Assembly (NCBI GenBank): GCA_027487905.1
Contig: JAIYCR010000040.1
Span: forward strand, 124,001-188,000
DNA from: Rubrivivax sp.
GTDB lineage: Bacteria; Pseudomonadota; Gammaproteobacteria; Burkholderiales; Burkholderiaceae_C
Length of the DNA: 64,000 nt
Direction: 5' to 3'
Below the pieces are notes generated by a model that had not been told where the DNA came from, did no database searches, and saw only the letters and a list, made by a program, of their open reading frames with translations. The position numbers and the translations under genes are program-made. Positions 38,347 to 48,928 of the stretch are shown here, piece by piece (position 1 is the first letter of the stretch; every line of letters begins with the position of its first letter).

Positions 38347-40247
38347 AGCTCGACCTGCAGCCGGCGCAGCGTCTCGCGCAGCACCTCGTTGGCGGCGTCG
38401 CGTTGACGCGATTCGCGCCACACCCGCCGCGCTTCGTCCTGCTGCCCCTGCGCCCACAGCACTTCGCCCAGGTGGGCGCCGATCTCCACATCAGGCCGGG
38501 CCGCATAGGCCTGCCGAAGCAGGCGCAGCGCCTCTGCGCCGTTGCCCAGACGGAACTCGACCCAGCCCAGGCTGTCGGTGATGAAGGGCTCGCCGGGGGC
38601 CAGCTCCAGTGCGCGGCGGATGAGTTCGCGGGCCTCCGGCAGGCGGATGTTGCGATCGGCCAGGGTGTAGCCCAACGCGTTGTAGGCATGGTGGTGGTCG
38701 GGCTTGAGCGCGATCACCCGCCGCAGCAGCCGTTCCATCTCGTCCAGACGGCCGAGCTTCTCGGCCACCATGGACTGTTCGTAGAGCAGGTCGACATCGT
38801 CGGGGAAGGCCTGCACCGCCTGCTGCATCACCGACATCGCCTGTGGCCATTGCTTCAGGTCGCGCAGCAGCTGCGCCTCCGCGAGCAGCTTGGCGCGGCG
38901 GTCTTGCGGTTCGCGTTCGGGCGCCCGGCGGATCAGTTCGCGTGCCGCGTCAAGCTGCCCCTGTCGTGCCAGCAACGAGGCTCGACGCGCCTGCACCTCC
39001 AAGGCGCTGCCCGGGTTCTCGATCTTCTGCAGCCAGGTCTCGGCATCGGTGAAGCGCTGGTCCATCTCGGCCGCCTGGGCCAGGAGCAGGTAGGCCGTGG
39101 TCCGGCCCTCGGAGCGGCCCTGGGCATCGGCTTCGGCCAGCCGTTCGAGCGCAGGGGCGGCGTCCGCGGGCAGGGGGGGCGCGCTCGCCCGGTCGCCGGC
39201 GGGTGGCGGGGTGTCGGTGGTCGGTCCGGTCTGCGCATCGAGGTAGCGTTTCAGCGCCGCGGTGGCCTCCACCGGGTGTCGGAGCTCGAGGTGCAGCGCA
39301 CCCAGGGTCAGCCAGGGCGCGGCCAGCGCAGGCTGGTCGCGGGTGATGGCCTCGAGCTGCGCGATGGCCTCGACATAGCGTTGCGCCGTGGCCAGCGAGC
39401 GGGCGTAGCCCAGCTGAACTGCCAGGCTCTGGGGCCTGGCGGCCAGGTGGCGCTTGACGATGGGTTCGGCATCGGCGCGGCCATTCAGCAGTTCCACCGC
39501 CACCAGGGCCGGGCCTTCGGCGCGTGCGTCCAGCGCGTGGGCCTGCTGGGCCAGCTGCAGCGCGCGGGCTTCGTCGCGCGCAGCCAGCCAGGCGCGAGCC
39601 ATCGCCACCCGGGCTGCCACGCGGGTGGCAGGCGTCTCCAGCCACGGCTGGACGGTCTGCTCGACCCAGCCGGCAGCGGCCCGGGTGTCCTGCACATTGC
39701 CGAAGAAGCGTGGCACCAGCCCGATCAGCTCGGCCTGGTCGGCCGCAGGCGCCAGCGCGATCAAGGCGCGCAGCGGCTCGACGGCTTCGGCGGGGCGGTT
39801 CAGCGCGATGAGCAGCTGCGCGAGATTGCGCTGCGCCTCCACCGATCGCGGATGCGCGGTGCGCCAGGCCCGGATCGCGGTGAGCGCCTGGTCGCCGGCG
39901 CGCGACTGCAGCGCGATCTCGGTCGCGCGGCGATAAAGGCTCTCGTCACCCGTTCGACGCGCCGCGTCGAGGATGAGCTCGTAGGCCGCACGGGGGTCGC
40001 CTTCGCCGATCTGCATCTCGCCGATCAGCAGCTGATAGAACAAGGGGGCGTTGAGGCTGGACGCGGGGTTCGCGGGTGCTGCGGCCGGCGACGCCGCTGC
40101 GGCCGTCGAAGGTCGCGGCGAAGCCCCGGTGGCGGGCGGGGGCGCCGACACCGCGGCGCCGGCCGACATCAACAGGCCCGCCGCCCAGGCCAGCGTCCGT
40201 CGTGCACGCCTGGAAGGCAGGGTCAACGGCAAACGCGCAGCGGGCAT
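38343..40247 (-). CDS. exported TPR-repeat protein
   Basis: The start at ATG 40247 ([17 protein letters not shown]) has GGAGGCTCC-type purines upstream; a longer reading would cross mutM. The 634-residue protein has a signal peptide (about residues 1-34, [17 protein letters not shown]), an Ala/Pro linker and TPR repeats throughout (for example [32 protein letters not shown]). It lies upstream of lolB and ispE, as in related genomes, and may act in envelope assembly. A minus-strand TAGAAT at 40279-40274 could be its promoter. Confidence 0.85.
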   Translation of the reverse strand: MPAARLPLTLPSRRARRTLAWAAGLLMSAGAAVSAPPPATGASPRPSTAAAASPAAAPANPASSLNAPLFYQLLIGEMQIGEGDPRAAYELILDAARRTGDESLYRRATEIALQSRAGDQALTAIRAWRTAHPRSVEAQRNLAQLLIALNRPAEAVEPLRALIALAPAADQAELIGLVPRFFGNVQDTRAAAGWVEQTVQPWLETPATRVAARVAMARAWLAARDEARALQLAQQAHALDARAEGPALVAVELLNGRADAEPIVKRHLAARPQSLAVQLGYARSLATAQRYVEAIAQLEAITRDQPALAAPWLTLGALHLELRHPVEATAALKRYLDAQTGPTTDTPPPAGDRASAPPLPADAAPALERLAEADAQGRSEGRTTAYLLLAQAAEMDQRFTDAETWLQKIENPGSALEVQARRASLLARQGQLDAARELIRRAPEREPQDRRAKLLAEAQLLRDLKQWPQAMSVMQQAVQAFPDDVDLLYEQSMVAEKLGRLDEMERLLRRVIALKPDHHHAYNALGYTLADRNIRLPEARELIRRALELAPGEPFITDSLGWVEFRLGNGAEALRLLRQAYAARPDVEIGAHLGEVLWAQGQQDEARRVWRESRQRDAANEVLRETLRRLQVEL

Positions 40248-40291
40248 CGGAGGCTCCAGACCATCTCCGATCGATTCTATGGGGTGGGTCG

Positions 40292-40297
40292 CACAAT
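40292..40297 (+). promoter_or_regulatory. minus-10-like hexamer 7 bases before mutM
   Basis: CACAAT at 40292-40297 is followed by seven bases and the mutM ATG at 40305, with no Shine-Dalgarno motif. It would give a message starting at or near the ATG. Confidence 0.3.
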
Positions 40298-40304
40298 CCC
40301 GCCC

Positions 40305-41123
40305 ATGCCTGAATTGCCTGAAGTCGAGGTCGCCCGCCTGAGCTTTGCCGATGTCGCCGCGGGTGCGCGGGTCACCGACGTGGTGCTGGGAAAGCCCTTG
40401 CGCTGGCCGCTGGGTTGCGAGCCGGCCCGTCTGGTGGGCGCCCACCTCGGCGTGGCGCAGCGGCGCGGCAAGTACCTGTGGCTGCCGGTCGGACCGGGGG
40501 GGCTGCTGCTGCACCTGGGCATGTCGGGAAGCCTGCGCTGGCTGGCGCCGCAGGCTCCGCCGCGCCAGGCGCACGACCATTTCGAGCTGCACACCGACCG
40601 CGGCGTGCTGCGCCTGACCGATCCGCGGCGCTTCGGCGCGGTGGTGTGGTCGGAGTCGCGAGAGGCGGGCATGGCCGCGCGGCTGCTGGCCGGCCTGGGT
40701 GTCGAGCCGCTGGAGCCGGGCTTTGACGGCCCCTACCTGCACGCGGCGCTGCAGCAGCGCCGCTCGGCGGTGAAGACGGTGCTGCTGGCGGGCGACGTGG
40801 TGGTCGGCGCGGGCAACATCTACGCCTGCGAGGCCCTGTTCGCCGCCGGGATCGACCCGCGGACCCGAAGCGACCGCATCAGCCGCCCGCGGGCGGCGCG
40901 GCTGGCGCTGGCCATCCGCGAGGTGCTGGCGCGGGCGCTGACGCTGGGCGGTTCCACCCTGCGGGACTTCCGCGACGCGCACGGCATGGCCGGCGCCTTC
41001 CAGGAGCAAGCCAAGGTGTATGGGCGTGCGGGCCAGGCCTGCACCGCCTGCACTTCGACGGTGCGCCGCATCGTCCAGGCCCAGCGGTCCACCTTCTTCT
41101 GCCCGACCTGCCAGCGTCGCTAG
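40305..41123 (+). CDS. mutM: formamidopyrimidine-DNA glycosylase
   Basis: MutM/Fpg removes 8-oxoguanine opposite C and nicks the strand. The protein begins [14 protein letters not shown] with the catalytic Pro2 and Glu3, has the beta-hairpin Lys in [11 protein letters not shown] and the H2TH region [19 protein letters not shown]. It ends with the zinc finger [24 protein letters not shown]. 272 residues, usual length. It is divergent from the TPR gene. Confidence 0.96.
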   Translation: MPELPEVEVARLSFADVAAGARVTDVVLGKPLRWPLGCEPARLVGAHLGVAQRRGKYLWLPVGPGGLLLHLGMSGSLRWLAPQAPPRQAHDHFELHTDRGVLRLTDPRRFGAVVWSESREAGMAARLLAGLGVEPLEPGFDGPYLHAALQQRRSAVKTVLLAGDVVVGAGNIYACEALFAAGIDPRTRSDRISRPRAARLALAIREVLARALTLGGSTLRDFRDAHGMAGAFQEQAKVYGRAGQACTACTSTVRRIVQAQRSTFFCPTCQRR

Positions 41124-41339
41124 GCTGCAACTTCACCCGCCGGTGCCCCGGCCTGCTGGTGAGCAAGTGTTTCGGCAGCGCCGGGTGTGCGGATTTGCCG
41201 CTGACCAGGCACTAGCATCCGTTGCGCGCGGATAGCCTCTCGCGGCCCGGGTTCGCCGTTTCCTTCCCTGTCCCAGCCCGGCTTGCCGCCCCCTTGCACC
41301 CGCTTGTCCGCCCGCCCTGTCCGCCCCGCCCGTTCCGCC

Positions 41340-43322
41340 ATGACCACTGCGTTCACCGACAGCTTCGACCAGTTGCTGGGCTGGCGTCGTGCCGTGGAGG
41401 GCCGCGCCGACGACTGGCTGCGCTGGCTGACCGACCATGACCTGGCCGACGAGGCCAGCGCCGCACGCCTGCGGTCGCTGCGCGAACGGCTGGCCGACGA
41501 GAAGCTCACCGTGGCCTTCGTCGCGGAGTTCTCCCGCGGCAAGTCCGAGCTCATCAACGCCATCTTCTTCGCCGACACCGGCCAGCGCATCCTGCCGGCC
41601 ACGCCGGGACGCACGACGATGAGTCCGGTGGAGCTCGGCTGCTGGCGCGACGAGCCGCCGCAGATGTCCATGCTGCCCATCGACACCCGGCTGGATGCGC
41701 GCACGCTGGCCGACTGGCGCCGCGTGCCCGAGCGCTGGGCCCGCGTGGCGCTGTCGCCCCACCAGCCGCGCCAGTTGGCCGAGGCGCTGGCCGAGGTCAA
41801 GCGGACCGAGCGGGTGGATGTCGACATGGCCCGGCGCCTGGGCTTCTGGGACGATGCCACGCCCGAGGACAACCCACCGGTGGACGCCCAGGGCCGGGTG
41901 GAGATTCCGGCCTGGCGGCATGTGCGCATCAACTACCCGCACCCGCTGCTCGAGCAGGGCCTGGTGGTGCTGGACACGCCGGGGCTGAACGCCATCGGTG
42001 CGGAGCCCGAGCTGACGCTGAACCTGCTGCCTTCAGCACACGCGACGGTGTTCATCCTCGCCGCCGATACCGGCGTCACCCGGTCGGACCTCGCCATCTG
42101 GCGCGATCACCTGGGCATGAACGACAGCGCTCGCTATGTGGTGCTGAACAAGATCGACACGCTGGCCGACCCGATGGCCAGCCCGCATGAGGTGGCGCTT
42201 CAGATCGAGGCGCAACGCCAGGCCACCGCGCAGACGCTGCAGGTTCCGGCCGAGCGCGTGTTCCCGATGTCGGCGCGCCAGGCGCTGGCGGGCCGGGTGG
42301 GTCGGGTGGAGTCGCTCGATGCGGCCAGCGGCCTGCAGGCGCTGGAGCGTGCACTGCGTGAAGACCTGCTGCCCCGGCGGCGCGAGGTGCTCGAGCGTGC
42401 GGTGCTCGGCGATGTCCGCGAGGTGTCGGTGCAGGTGGATCGCCGCCTGGCCGACCGTCGCCGCCAGCTGGCCGAGCAGATGCTCGAGCTGCGCGGACTG
42501 CGCGGCAAGAGCAGCGCCAAGGTGCGCCTGATGCTCAAGCGGGTCAACGACGAGACGGTCGAGTTCGAACGCTGCACCGCGCGCCTGCAGGCGCTGCGCA
42601 TGGTTCAGGGCCGGATGCTCAAGGATGCGCTGTCGCCGCTGTCCGGCGAGCGGCTGCGGCTCGAGTTCACCCGGCTGCAGACCGACCTCAAGGCCTCGCT
42701 GCTCAAGCTGGGCGGGCGCCGGGCCTTCGCGGCCCTGTGCGAGCGCCTGCGCGACAGGCTCCGGCTGTCCCAGCAACGCGGCCTGGAGGTGCGCAGCATG
42801 CTGGAGGCGTCCTTCGCGCAGCTCAATGCCGAATACGGCTTCGCGCTCGCGCTGGGCGACAACCCGTCGCTCGACGCCGCGCTGGCGGAGATCGACCTCA
42901 TCGAGCGCAGCTACGCCCACTACCTTGGTCTCGGCCATGCCATCCGGCTGTCCAACGAGGCCTTCATGGAGCAGTTCAGGCGCATGCTGCTGTCCAAGCT
43001 CGGGCTGGTGTTCGAGTCGGTGTCCAGCGACCTGGAGACCTGGAGCCGGGCGGCATCCTCCCAGGTGGAAGCCCAGCTGCGCGAGCGCCGCGCGGCTTTC
43101 CGCCGCCGCCGGGAATCGCTCGAACGCATACAGACCGCAGCCGGCGAACTCGACACCCGGCTGGGCGAGCTCGAAGCCAGCGAGCGCCACCTGCAGACCC
43201 TCGGCACCGAAGGCCAGCGGCTGGCTGCGCGCCTGCGCGACGAGGCGCGGCTGCAGGGCTCGGTCGAGCCCGAAGGCGCGACGACCGACCTGCAGCCACC
43301 GCTGCGCGCGGCTTCGGGCTGA
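41340..43322 (+). CDS. dynamin-like GTPase
   Basis: A 660-residue bacterial dynamin-like protein. The GTPase domain has a P-loop variant AEFSRGKSE (residues 62-70, first Gly replaced by Ala), G3 LDTPGLNA and G4 LNKID. Beyond residue 350 it is long helical, with coiled-coil stretches near the C-terminus (REDLLPRRREVLERAVLG, RRESLERIQTAAGEL). Such proteins remodel or fuse membranes, but its task here is unknown. The mutM-dynamin-mutY order occurs in related genomes. Confidence 0.83.
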   Translation: MTTAFTDSFDQLLGWRRAVEGRADDWLRWLTDHDLADEASAARLRSLRERLADEKLTVAFVAEFSRGKSELINAIFFADTGQRILPATPGRTTMSPVELGCWRDEPPQMSMLPIDTRLDARTLADWRRVPERWARVALSPHQPRQLAEALAEVKRTERVDVDMARRLGFWDDATPEDNPPVDAQGRVEIPAWRHVRINYPHPLLEQGLVVLDTPGLNAIGAEPELTLNLLPSAHATVFILAADTGVTRSDLAIWRDHLGMNDSARYVVLNKIDTLADPMASPHEVALQIEAQRQATAQTLQVPAERVFPMSARQALAGRVGRVESLDAASGLQALERALREDLLPRRREVLERAVLGDVREVSVQVDRRLADRRRQLAEQMLELRGLRGKSSAKVRLMLKRVNDETVEFERCTARLQALRMVQGRMLKDALSPLSGERLRLEFTRLQTDLKASLLKLGGRRAFAALCERLRDRLRLSQQRGLEVRSMLEASFAQLNAEYGFALALGDNPSLDAALAEIDLIERSYAHYLGLGHAIRLSNEAFMEQFRRMLLSKLGLVFESVSSDLETWSRAASSQVEAQLRERRAAFRRRRESLERIQTAAGELDTRLGELEASERHLQTLGTEGQRLAARLRDEARLQGSVEPEGATTDLQPPLRAASG

Positions 43323-43422
43323 GGTGGTCGAGCCGATCGTGGGCAGCGGCGAGCTGCCCGATGTGGCCACGCCGCTGATCCGCTGGCAGCGCTAGCGCGG
43401 GCGCCACGGCCTGCCCTGGCAG

Positions 43423-44403
43423 GTGCGCGACCCTTACCGGGTCTGGCTGTCCGAGGTGATGCTGCAGCAGACGCAGGTGACCACGGTGCTCGACTACTAC
43501 CCGCGCTTCCTGCAGCGTTTCCCCGATGTGGCCGCGCTCGCCGCCGCGCCCCTGGACGAGGTGCTGGCGATGTGGAGCGGGCTGGGCTACTACAGCCGCG
43601 CACGCAACCTGTGGCGATGCGCGCAGGCCGTCATGGCGCAACACGCCGGCCGCTTTCCCGGTTCGGCCGAGGTGCTGGCCACGCTGCCGGGCATCGGCCG
43701 CTCCACGGCCGCGGCGATCGCGGCCTTCTGCCATGGCGAGCGGGTGGCGATCCTGGACGGCAACGTGCGGCGGGTGCTGACCCGCCTCCTTGCCTTCGAC
43801 GAAGACCCGATGCAGCCCGGGCCGCAGCGTCGGCTGTGGGCGCTGGCCGAAGCGCTGCTGCCCCCTGCGGGTGGCGACGCCGCCATGCAGGCCTACACCC
43901 AGGGGCTGATGGACCTGGGGGCCACGGTGTGCCTGCCCCGCAAGCCGCGCTGCACCGACTGCCCGCTCCGCGCCGATTGCCGGGCCGCGCGCAGCGACGA
44001 CCCCTCGGCCTGGCCCGTGCGCCGCGCCCGGCCGGTCCGCAGGCGGATGGACTCCATCCTCGTGTGGCTGTGGCGCGAGGGCTCCGTCTGGCTGGAGCGC
44101 CGGCCTGACCAGGGCGTCTGGGCCGGCCTCTGGACGCTGCCGAGCTTCGACGATGAAGCCCAGGTTCAGGCCGCTTTTGCCGAGTCCAACCTGGATTGGC
44201 GGGTGCTTCCCGCGCGGCTGCATGTGCTGACCCACCGCGACTGGTGGCTCCAGCCCTGGGTGGCCGATTGGACCGGCAGCGGCAACCCCCCGGGCGGCGG
44301 GCGGTGGTGCTCGATTGACGAGGCCCTGCAGCTGGGCCTGCCTGCACCGATCCGGGCCTGGCTTCAGTCGCCCGAATCGAGCACGCCACGCCCGCGGAGG
44401 TAG
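43423..44403 (+). CDS. mutY: A/G-specific adenine glycosylase, N-terminus cut by an in-frame TAG
   Basis: MutY removes adenine mispaired with 8-oxoguanine. From GTG 43423 the frame gives 326 residues with catalytic Glu (WLSEVMLQQTQV), catalytic Asp (VAILDGNVRRVL), the C-x6-C-x2-C-x5-C iron-sulfur ligands and the NUDIX-like C-terminal domain. The normal N-terminus is encoded in the same frame from about GTG 43324 (ending LIRWQR), then TAG at 43393-43395, then RGRHGLPWQ. A restart at 43423 or ATG 43459 would lose LPWQ and part of the first helix. It may be a recent pseudogene, a restart product or a sequencing error. The 3' end overlaps the next gene by 40 bases. Confidence 0.8.
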   Translation: MRDPYRVWLSEVMLQQTQVTTVLDYYPRFLQRFPDVAALAAAPLDEVLAMWSGLGYYSRARNLWRCAQAVMAQHAGRFPGSAEVLATLPGIGRSTAAAIAAFCHGERVAILDGNVRRVLTRLLAFDEDPMQPGPQRRLWALAEALLPPAGGDAAMQAYTQGLMDLGATVCLPRKPRCTDCPLRADCRAARSDDPSAWPVRRARPVRRRMDSILVWLWREGSVWLERRPDQGVWAGLWTLPSFDDEAQVQAAFAESNLDWRVLPARLHVLTHRDWWLQPWVADWTGSGNPPGGGRWCSIDEALQLGLPAPIRAWLQSPESSTPRPRR

Positions 44404-45026
44404 TCGTCCACCAGGCTCAGGCGCGCTGACGGGTCGGCCAGTTCCATCAGGCGCTGCTTGGCCGCCATCGGAATGGGCAGCAGTTCGCACCAGCGGTTGG
44501 CCACCCAGCCGGCGTCATCGAAGGCAAATGGCTTGAGGAAGGGGTGGGCATCCTGGGCGGCCAGCGCCTCGATGGCCTGGCGCAGCGCCGCCACCACGGG
44601 CTGCCGCTCCGGCGCCGGCGGCAGCACCGGATCGGCCGGCAGGGCATGGGCCTCGGCCATCCACAGGCCATCGGCCTCCTGGCGGTAGGAAGCCACCCGG
44701 AAACGCGCCGCCCCCCGGCTGCGCACCATCAGGATGCCGCTTTGCGGACTGTCCACCTCCAGCAGTTCGGCTGTCACGCCCACCCGCTCGAAGAGGGTCG
44801 GTCCGCGGCCAGGGCCGGCTTCGGAGCCTTCGCGCAGCGCCACCACGCCGAAGCCGCTCTTCTCGCGCAGGCAGCGGGTGATGAGGTCCAGGTAGCGGGC
44901 CTCGAAGATCTTCAGCGGCAGCAGCCCGCCGGGGAAGAGCACGCTGCGCAGGGGAAACAGCGGCAGCTGTACGGCCGGGCCGTCACCGGCGCCCACCGGT
45001 TCGAAGGAGGTGCTGGAGGCCGTCAT
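44364..45026 (-). CDS. LON-peptidase substrate-binding-domain protein
   Basis: A 220-residue protein made of the Lon N-terminal (LAN) domain only: LPLFPLRSVLFPGGLLPLKIFEARY, then GVVALREGSE and the helical C-terminal half. No ATPase or protease domain is present. Such stand-alone proteins are common; the role is probably binding unfolded proteins or a partner. It is convergent with mutY, with a 40-base overlap. Confidence 0.85.
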   Translation of the reverse strand: MTASSTSFEPVGAGDGPAVQLPLFPLRSVLFPGGLLPLKIFEARYLDLITRCLREKSGFGVVALREGSEAGPGRGPTLFERVGVTAELLEVDSPQSGILMVRSRGAARFRVASYRQEADGLWMAEAHALPADPVLPPAPERQPVVAALRQAIEALAAQDAHPFLKPFAFDDAGWVANRWCELLPIPMAAKQRLMELADPSARLSLVDDYLRGRGVLDSGD

Positions 45027-45051
45027 TCAGGGGCAGCGCGGTGGATGGATT

Positions 45052-46083
45052 TCAAGGGGCCTCCGGCAAGCGCGCGTCCTGCTCGCGGTGGCGCACCAGG
45101 GTGAAGATCTCGTCGCGGAAGGCCGCGGCCAGCCGCTCGGCCAGGTAGACCGAGCGGTGCTGGCCGCCGGTGCAGCCGATGCCCACCGTCAGGTAGCTGC
45201 GCTGGTCGTCCTCGAAGGCGGGCAGCCAGCGCCGCAGGAAACCGGCGATGTGCTCGAGCATCTCGTGCACGGCGCTCTCGCGTTCGAGGAACTCGATGAC
45301 GGGGGCGTCGCGGCCGGTGAGCGGCTTCAGGTCGGGCAGGTAGTGCGGGTTGGGCAGCACCCGGACATCGAAGACGAAATCGGCGTCCAGCGGAACACCG
45401 TTCTTGAAGGCGAAGGACTCGAAGACCAGCGTCAGGCGGCTGCCGGTGGCGCGGACCAGGTCGCGCACCCACAGGCGAAGCTGGACGGGCCGCAGCTGGC
45501 TGGTGTCCATCACGGTGGCGTCCTGGCGAAGATCGGCCAGCAGTTCACGCTCGAATTCGATGGCCTCCACCAGCACGCGGCGGCCCGAGGCATCGGTGCC
45601 GGTGGGGTCGGTCGATGGGAAGGCCGGGCCCGCCCCGGCCGCCGCATCGCCCCGTGCCGACGGGAGGTGGCCCGACAGCGGGTGCGGACGGCGCGATTCG
45701 GAGAAGCGGCGGACCAGCGCCTCGGTGGTGGCGTCGAGGAAGAGGGTGCGGATGACGATGCCCTCGCCGGCGAGATCCTGCAGCAGCGTTCGCAGCCGGG
45801 GCAGGGATTCGGCGCTGCGCGCATCCACCGCCACCGCGACGCGCCGCCCGAAGCGCGCGTTGCCCAGGGCGAGGAAGTCGCGCAGCAACTCGGGCGGCAG
45901 GTTGTCCACGCAGAAGAAGCCCACGTCTTCCAGCGCCCGCAGCACCACGGACTTGCCCGAGCCCGAGGTGCCGGTGACGAGGATGACCTCGCGCTCGGCG
46001 GGCTCGTCCCCGCGCGGGTGAGGGTGGGGCTGCGGCTGCGGAGGGCTGGGTGCGGTGACCAGCGGGCTCGTGTCGGGCTTCAT
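45052..46083 (-). CDS. rapZ: RNase adapter protein RapZ (YvcJ family)
   Basis: RapZ presents small RNAs to RNase E and in enterics controls glucosamine-6-phosphate synthesis; in others it is a nucleotide-binding P-loop protein. Walker A GTSGSGKS is at residues 38-45, then DNLPPELL, and the C-terminal domain has [19 protein letters not shown]. An extra N-terminal Pro/Gln/His stretch and a ~30-residue Gly/Ala/Pro insertion after RRPHPLS lengthen it to 343 residues (usual ~285). Its start overlaps the recN stop. Confidence 0.93.
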   Translation of the reverse strand: MKPDTSPLVTAPSPPQPQPHPHPRGDEPAEREVILVTGTSGSGKSVVLRALEDVGFFCVDNLPPELLRDFLALGNARFGRRVAVAVDARSAESLPRLRTLLQDLAGEGIVIRTLFLDATTEALVRRFSESRRPHPLSGHLPSARGDAAAGAGPAFPSTDPTGTDASGRRVLVEAIEFERELLADLRQDATVMDTSQLRPVQLRLWVRDLVRATGSRLTLVFESFAFKNGVPLDADFVFDVRVLPNPHYLPDLKPLTGRDAPVIEFLERESAVHEMLEHIAGFLRRWLPAFEDDQRSYLTVGIGCTGGQHRSVYLAERLAAAFRDEIFTLVRHREQDARLPEAP

Positions 46084-47894
46084 CGGCGGCGGCCTGCAGT
46101 GCGTGCGACCGGGGCGACCGCGGTGACCACGGCGATGGGGGAGACCAGGGCCGCGGGAGCGTGCCCCGCCGATGCCCGGGCGAGCAGTTCGGCGGCGTGT
46201 GCGCGACTGGCGGCCGAGCGGGCATCGCCGCCGAGCATGCGGGCGATCTCGTCGATGCGCTCGTCGCCGGTGACTTCCACCAGGCGGCTCACGGTTCGTC
46301 CACCCTGCAGACCCTTGCTCACGACGAGGTGGCGGTCGGCGCAGGCGGCCACCTGGGCGAGGTGGGTCACCGCCATCACCTGCCGGGCGCGGCCCAGGCG
46401 GGCGAGCAGCCGCCCGACGGTGTCGGCCACGGCACCTCCGATGCCGCTGTCGACTTCGTCGAAGACGATGGTCATGGGTTCGGGCGGGTTTGCCGGGGCC
46501 GCAGCCGGGCCCTCTCCCTCACCCAGCTCCTGCCGCCGGCCCGCAACCTGCTGCAGGCCTTCGGTGTGGACCGTCACGGCGATCGCCAGTGCGATGCGCG
46601 ACAACTCGCCGCCCGAGGCCACCTTGGCCAGCGGCCGCGGCGTGCTGCCGGCGTGACCGGCCACGCGGAACTCCACCGCTTCCAGGCCGTGGCGTGCCGG
46701 CTCGGCCAGGGGAGCCAGGTCGATCTCGAAGCGTGCGCCTTCCATGCCCAGGGTCTGAAGCGCCGCGCTCACCCGCTCGGCCAGCAGCGGTGCGAAGGCT
46801 CGGCGACGCTGGCTGAGCGCCGCAGCGACTTCCCCGTAGCGGCGTTGGGCAGCGGCGACGGCCTGGGTGAGCGCCTCGGTGTCGACGGCGGCATCCAGCG
46901 CCCGCAGACGCTCGCGGGCCTCGTCCATCCAGGCGGGCAGTTCAGCCGGCGTGCAGCGCTGGCGCCGGGCGGCCGACAGCCACTGCGCCATGCGTTCGTC
47001 CAGCGCTGCCAGGCGGGCGGGGTCGAGGTCGGCGTGCCGGAGATAGGCCGACAGGCTGCGCGAAGCGTCCTCGAGCTGCGCCTCGGCGCTGGACATCACC
47101 TCGATCACGCTGGCCAGCTGCGGGTCGTATCGGCTGACCGCGGCGAGCGCCTGGCTGGCGCGGCGCACGAGGCTTCGGGCGGCGCCGTCGTCGTCCAGCT
47201 GGGTCAGCGCCGACTCGGTGGCTTCCATCAGCGACTGGCCGTGCGCCAGCCGCTGCTGCTCGGCCTCGATGGCGTCCCACTCGCCACTCTGGGGTGCCAG
47301 GCGGTCCAGTTCGCGCAACTCGAAGGCCAGACGTTCGCGTTCGGCGTCCAGTTCGGCGCGGCGCTGCGTGGCAGCCTCGAGTGCGGCCAGCGCCGCGCGC
47401 CAGTCGTCCCACCGGGCGCCCACCGATGCGGCGTCGCAGCCGGCCAGGTTGTCGAGCAGCGAGCGCACCGCGGCCGGCCGGGTCAGGCCTTGCCAGGCAT
47501 GCTGTCCGTGGATGTCCACCAGCTGCTCGGCCAGCTCGCGCAGCTGGGTGACCGTGCCGCTGCTGCCATTGATCCACGCCCGGCTCTTGCCCTGCGCATC
47601 GACGGTGCGGCGCACAAGCAGCCGGCCGTCGCCGTCGTCGGGCGCGAAGCCCTGCGCCTCCAGCCAGGCGGAAACGCCCGCATTCAGCTCGAAGAGCGCG
47701 CCCACCTCGGCGCGCGGCATGCCCTCGCGCACCACGGCGGCATCGGCCCGGTTGCCCAGGGCCAGCTGCAGTGCGTCGATGAGGATGGACTTGCCCGCAC
47801 CGGTTTCGCCGGTGAGCACGGTGAAGCCACGCTGCAGGGGAATCTGCAGCGCGTCCACGATCACGAAGTCGCGAAGCTCCAGGCCTTGCAGCAT
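46080..47894 (-). CDS. recN: DNA repair protein RecN
   Basis: An SMC-like ATPase for double-strand break repair. The ATG at 47894 gives [20 protein letters not shown] and Walker A GETGAGKS at 29-36. A long coiled coil is followed by the signature [17 protein letters not shown] and Walker [15 protein letters not shown] ~25-residue Gly/Ala/Pro-rich insertion precedes Walker B. 604 residues against the usual ~555. An in-frame ATG at 47963 lies inside nadK and is not used. Confidence 0.94.
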   Translation of the reverse strand: MLQGLELRDFVIVDALQIPLQRGFTVLTGETGAGKSILIDALQLALGNRADAAVVREGMPRAEVGALFELNAGVSAWLEAQGFAPDDGDGRLLVRRTVDAQGKSRAWINGSSGTVTQLRELAEQLVDIHGQHAWQGLTRPAAVRSLLDNLAGCDAASVGARWDDWRAALAALEAATQRRAELDAERERLAFELRELDRLAPQSGEWDAIEAEQQRLAHGQSLMEATESALTQLDDDGAARSLVRRASQALAAVSRYDPQLASVIEVMSSAEAQLEDASRSLSAYLRHADLDPARLAALDERMAQWLSAARRQRCTPAELPAWMDEARERLRALDAAVDTEALTQAVAAAQRRYGEVAAALSQRRRAFAPLLAERVSAALQTLGMEGARFEIDLAPLAEPARHGLEAVEFRVAGHAGSTPRPLAKVASGGELSRIALAIAVTVHTEGLQQVAGRRQELGEGEGPAAAPANPPEPMTIVFDEVDSGIGGAVADTVGRLLARLGRARQVMAVTHLAQVAACADRHLVVSKGLQGGRTVSRLVEVTGDERIDEIARMLGGDARSAASRAHAAELLARASAGHAPAALVSPIAVVTAVAPVARTAGRRR

Positions 47895-47931
47895 CGCCGT
47901 CTGTCGCCGGGTGGGGTTGGAGCGGGTTCGC

Positions 47932-48822
47932 TCAAGGGCCGGGCGCGGGGGCGCCGCCGGCATTCCAGTGCAGCTTGCGCCGCAGCGTGGCGAAGTAGCT
48001 CCAGCCGCGGGGATGCAGGAAGCGGGCCTGGTAGGGCGCCCGGCGCACCACCACCGTGTCGGCCTTGAGCAGGCTGGCCAGCGAGTGCATGTCGAAGCTC
48101 GCGCTGACCTCGCGGCCGGAGACGATCTCCACGCGGATCTCGCCGCTGTCGGGCAGCACGATGGGACGGTTGGACAGGTCGTGCGGCGCGATGGGCACCA
48201 TCACCCAGCTGGCCACTGCCGGGTGCAGGATGGGACCGCCGGCCGACAGCGAGTAGGCGGTCGAGCCGGTGGGCGACGCGACGATCAGGCCGTCGGCCCG
48301 GATGTTGGAGACGAACTGGCCGCCGATGTCCACCTTGAGCTCGACCATGCTCGCGCTGGCCCCGCGGCTGACGACCACGTCGTTCAGTGCGAAGGCCTCG
48401 AAGATGGGGGCGCCGTCGCGCCACACGCCGCCTTCGAGCATGGTGCGGCGTTCCTCTTCGTAGTCGCCGCGCAGCATGGGGGCGAGCGCCGCCTCGTGCT
48501 CGTGCAGCGTGATGTCGGTGATGAAGCCCAGCCGCCCCTGGTTGATGCCGATCAGCGGGATGTTGGCTCGGGCGAGCGTTCGCGCCAGGCCCAGCATGGT
48601 GCCGTCGCCGCCCACGGCCACGGCAAGGTCGCATTCGGAGCCCAGGCGGTGGGCGGGCAGGCTGGCGAAGCCGGTGATGCCGGTGTTCAGCGCGGTGTCT
48701 TCGTCCAGCGTGACCTCCAGGCCCTGACGGACCAGGAAATGCGCGATGTCCTCGAGCAGGTGGCGCATGCCGCTCGCCTGGTACTTTCCGACGAGAGCGG
48801 CGTGGCGAAAGGTCGAGGGCAT
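47932..48822 (-). CDS. nadK: NAD kinase
   Basis: A 296-residue ATP-NAD kinase making NADP. The GGDGT motif is at 71-75, and [30 protein letters not shown] and GGPILHP are family signatures. It is divergent from hrcA and upstream of recN, the common nadK-recN order. Confidence 0.96.
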   Translation of the reverse strand: MPSTFRHAALVGKYQASGMRHLLEDIAHFLVRQGLEVTLDEDTALNTGITGFASLPAHRLGSECDLAVAVGGDGTMLGLARTLARANIPLIGINQGRLGFITDITLHEHEAALAPMLRGDYEEERRTMLEGGVWRDGAPIFEAFALNDVVVSRGASASMVELKVDIGGQFVSNIRADGLIVASPTGSTAYSLSAGGPILHPAVASWVMVPIAPHDLSNRPIVLPDSGEIRVEIVSGREVSASFDMHSLASLLKADTVVVRRAPYQARFLHPRGWSYFATLRRKLHWNAGGAPAPGP

Positions 48823-48916
48823 GGGAAGAATTACACCACGCGGCCTTGGCGCACCGTGCGTGCCGGGCCTCCCCCGCGCGGGGGTTCACACCCCCCGCCG
48901 TGCAGACGGGCTTGCC

Positions 48917-48922
48917 TAGAAT
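48917..48922 (+). promoter_or_regulatory. minus-10-like hexamer 6 bases before hrcA
   Basis: TAGAAT at 48917-48922 ends six bases before the hrcA ATG at 48929, so the expected start site is at or next to the ATG. No Shine-Dalgarno motif and no CIRCE inverted repeat (TTAGCACTC-N9-GAGTGCTAA) is visible in this gap. Confidence 0.4.
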
Positions 48923-48928
48923 CGACGC

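Noticed and set aside
38343-41009. Extended 888-codon version of the TPR protein
   Set aside because: The extra N-terminus covers mutM; the ATG at 40247 starts a signal peptide.
48823-48928. CIRCE element before hrcA
   Set aside because: No TTAGCACTC-type inverted repeat is present; the GC-rich palindrome CCCCCGCGCGGGGG there does not resemble it.
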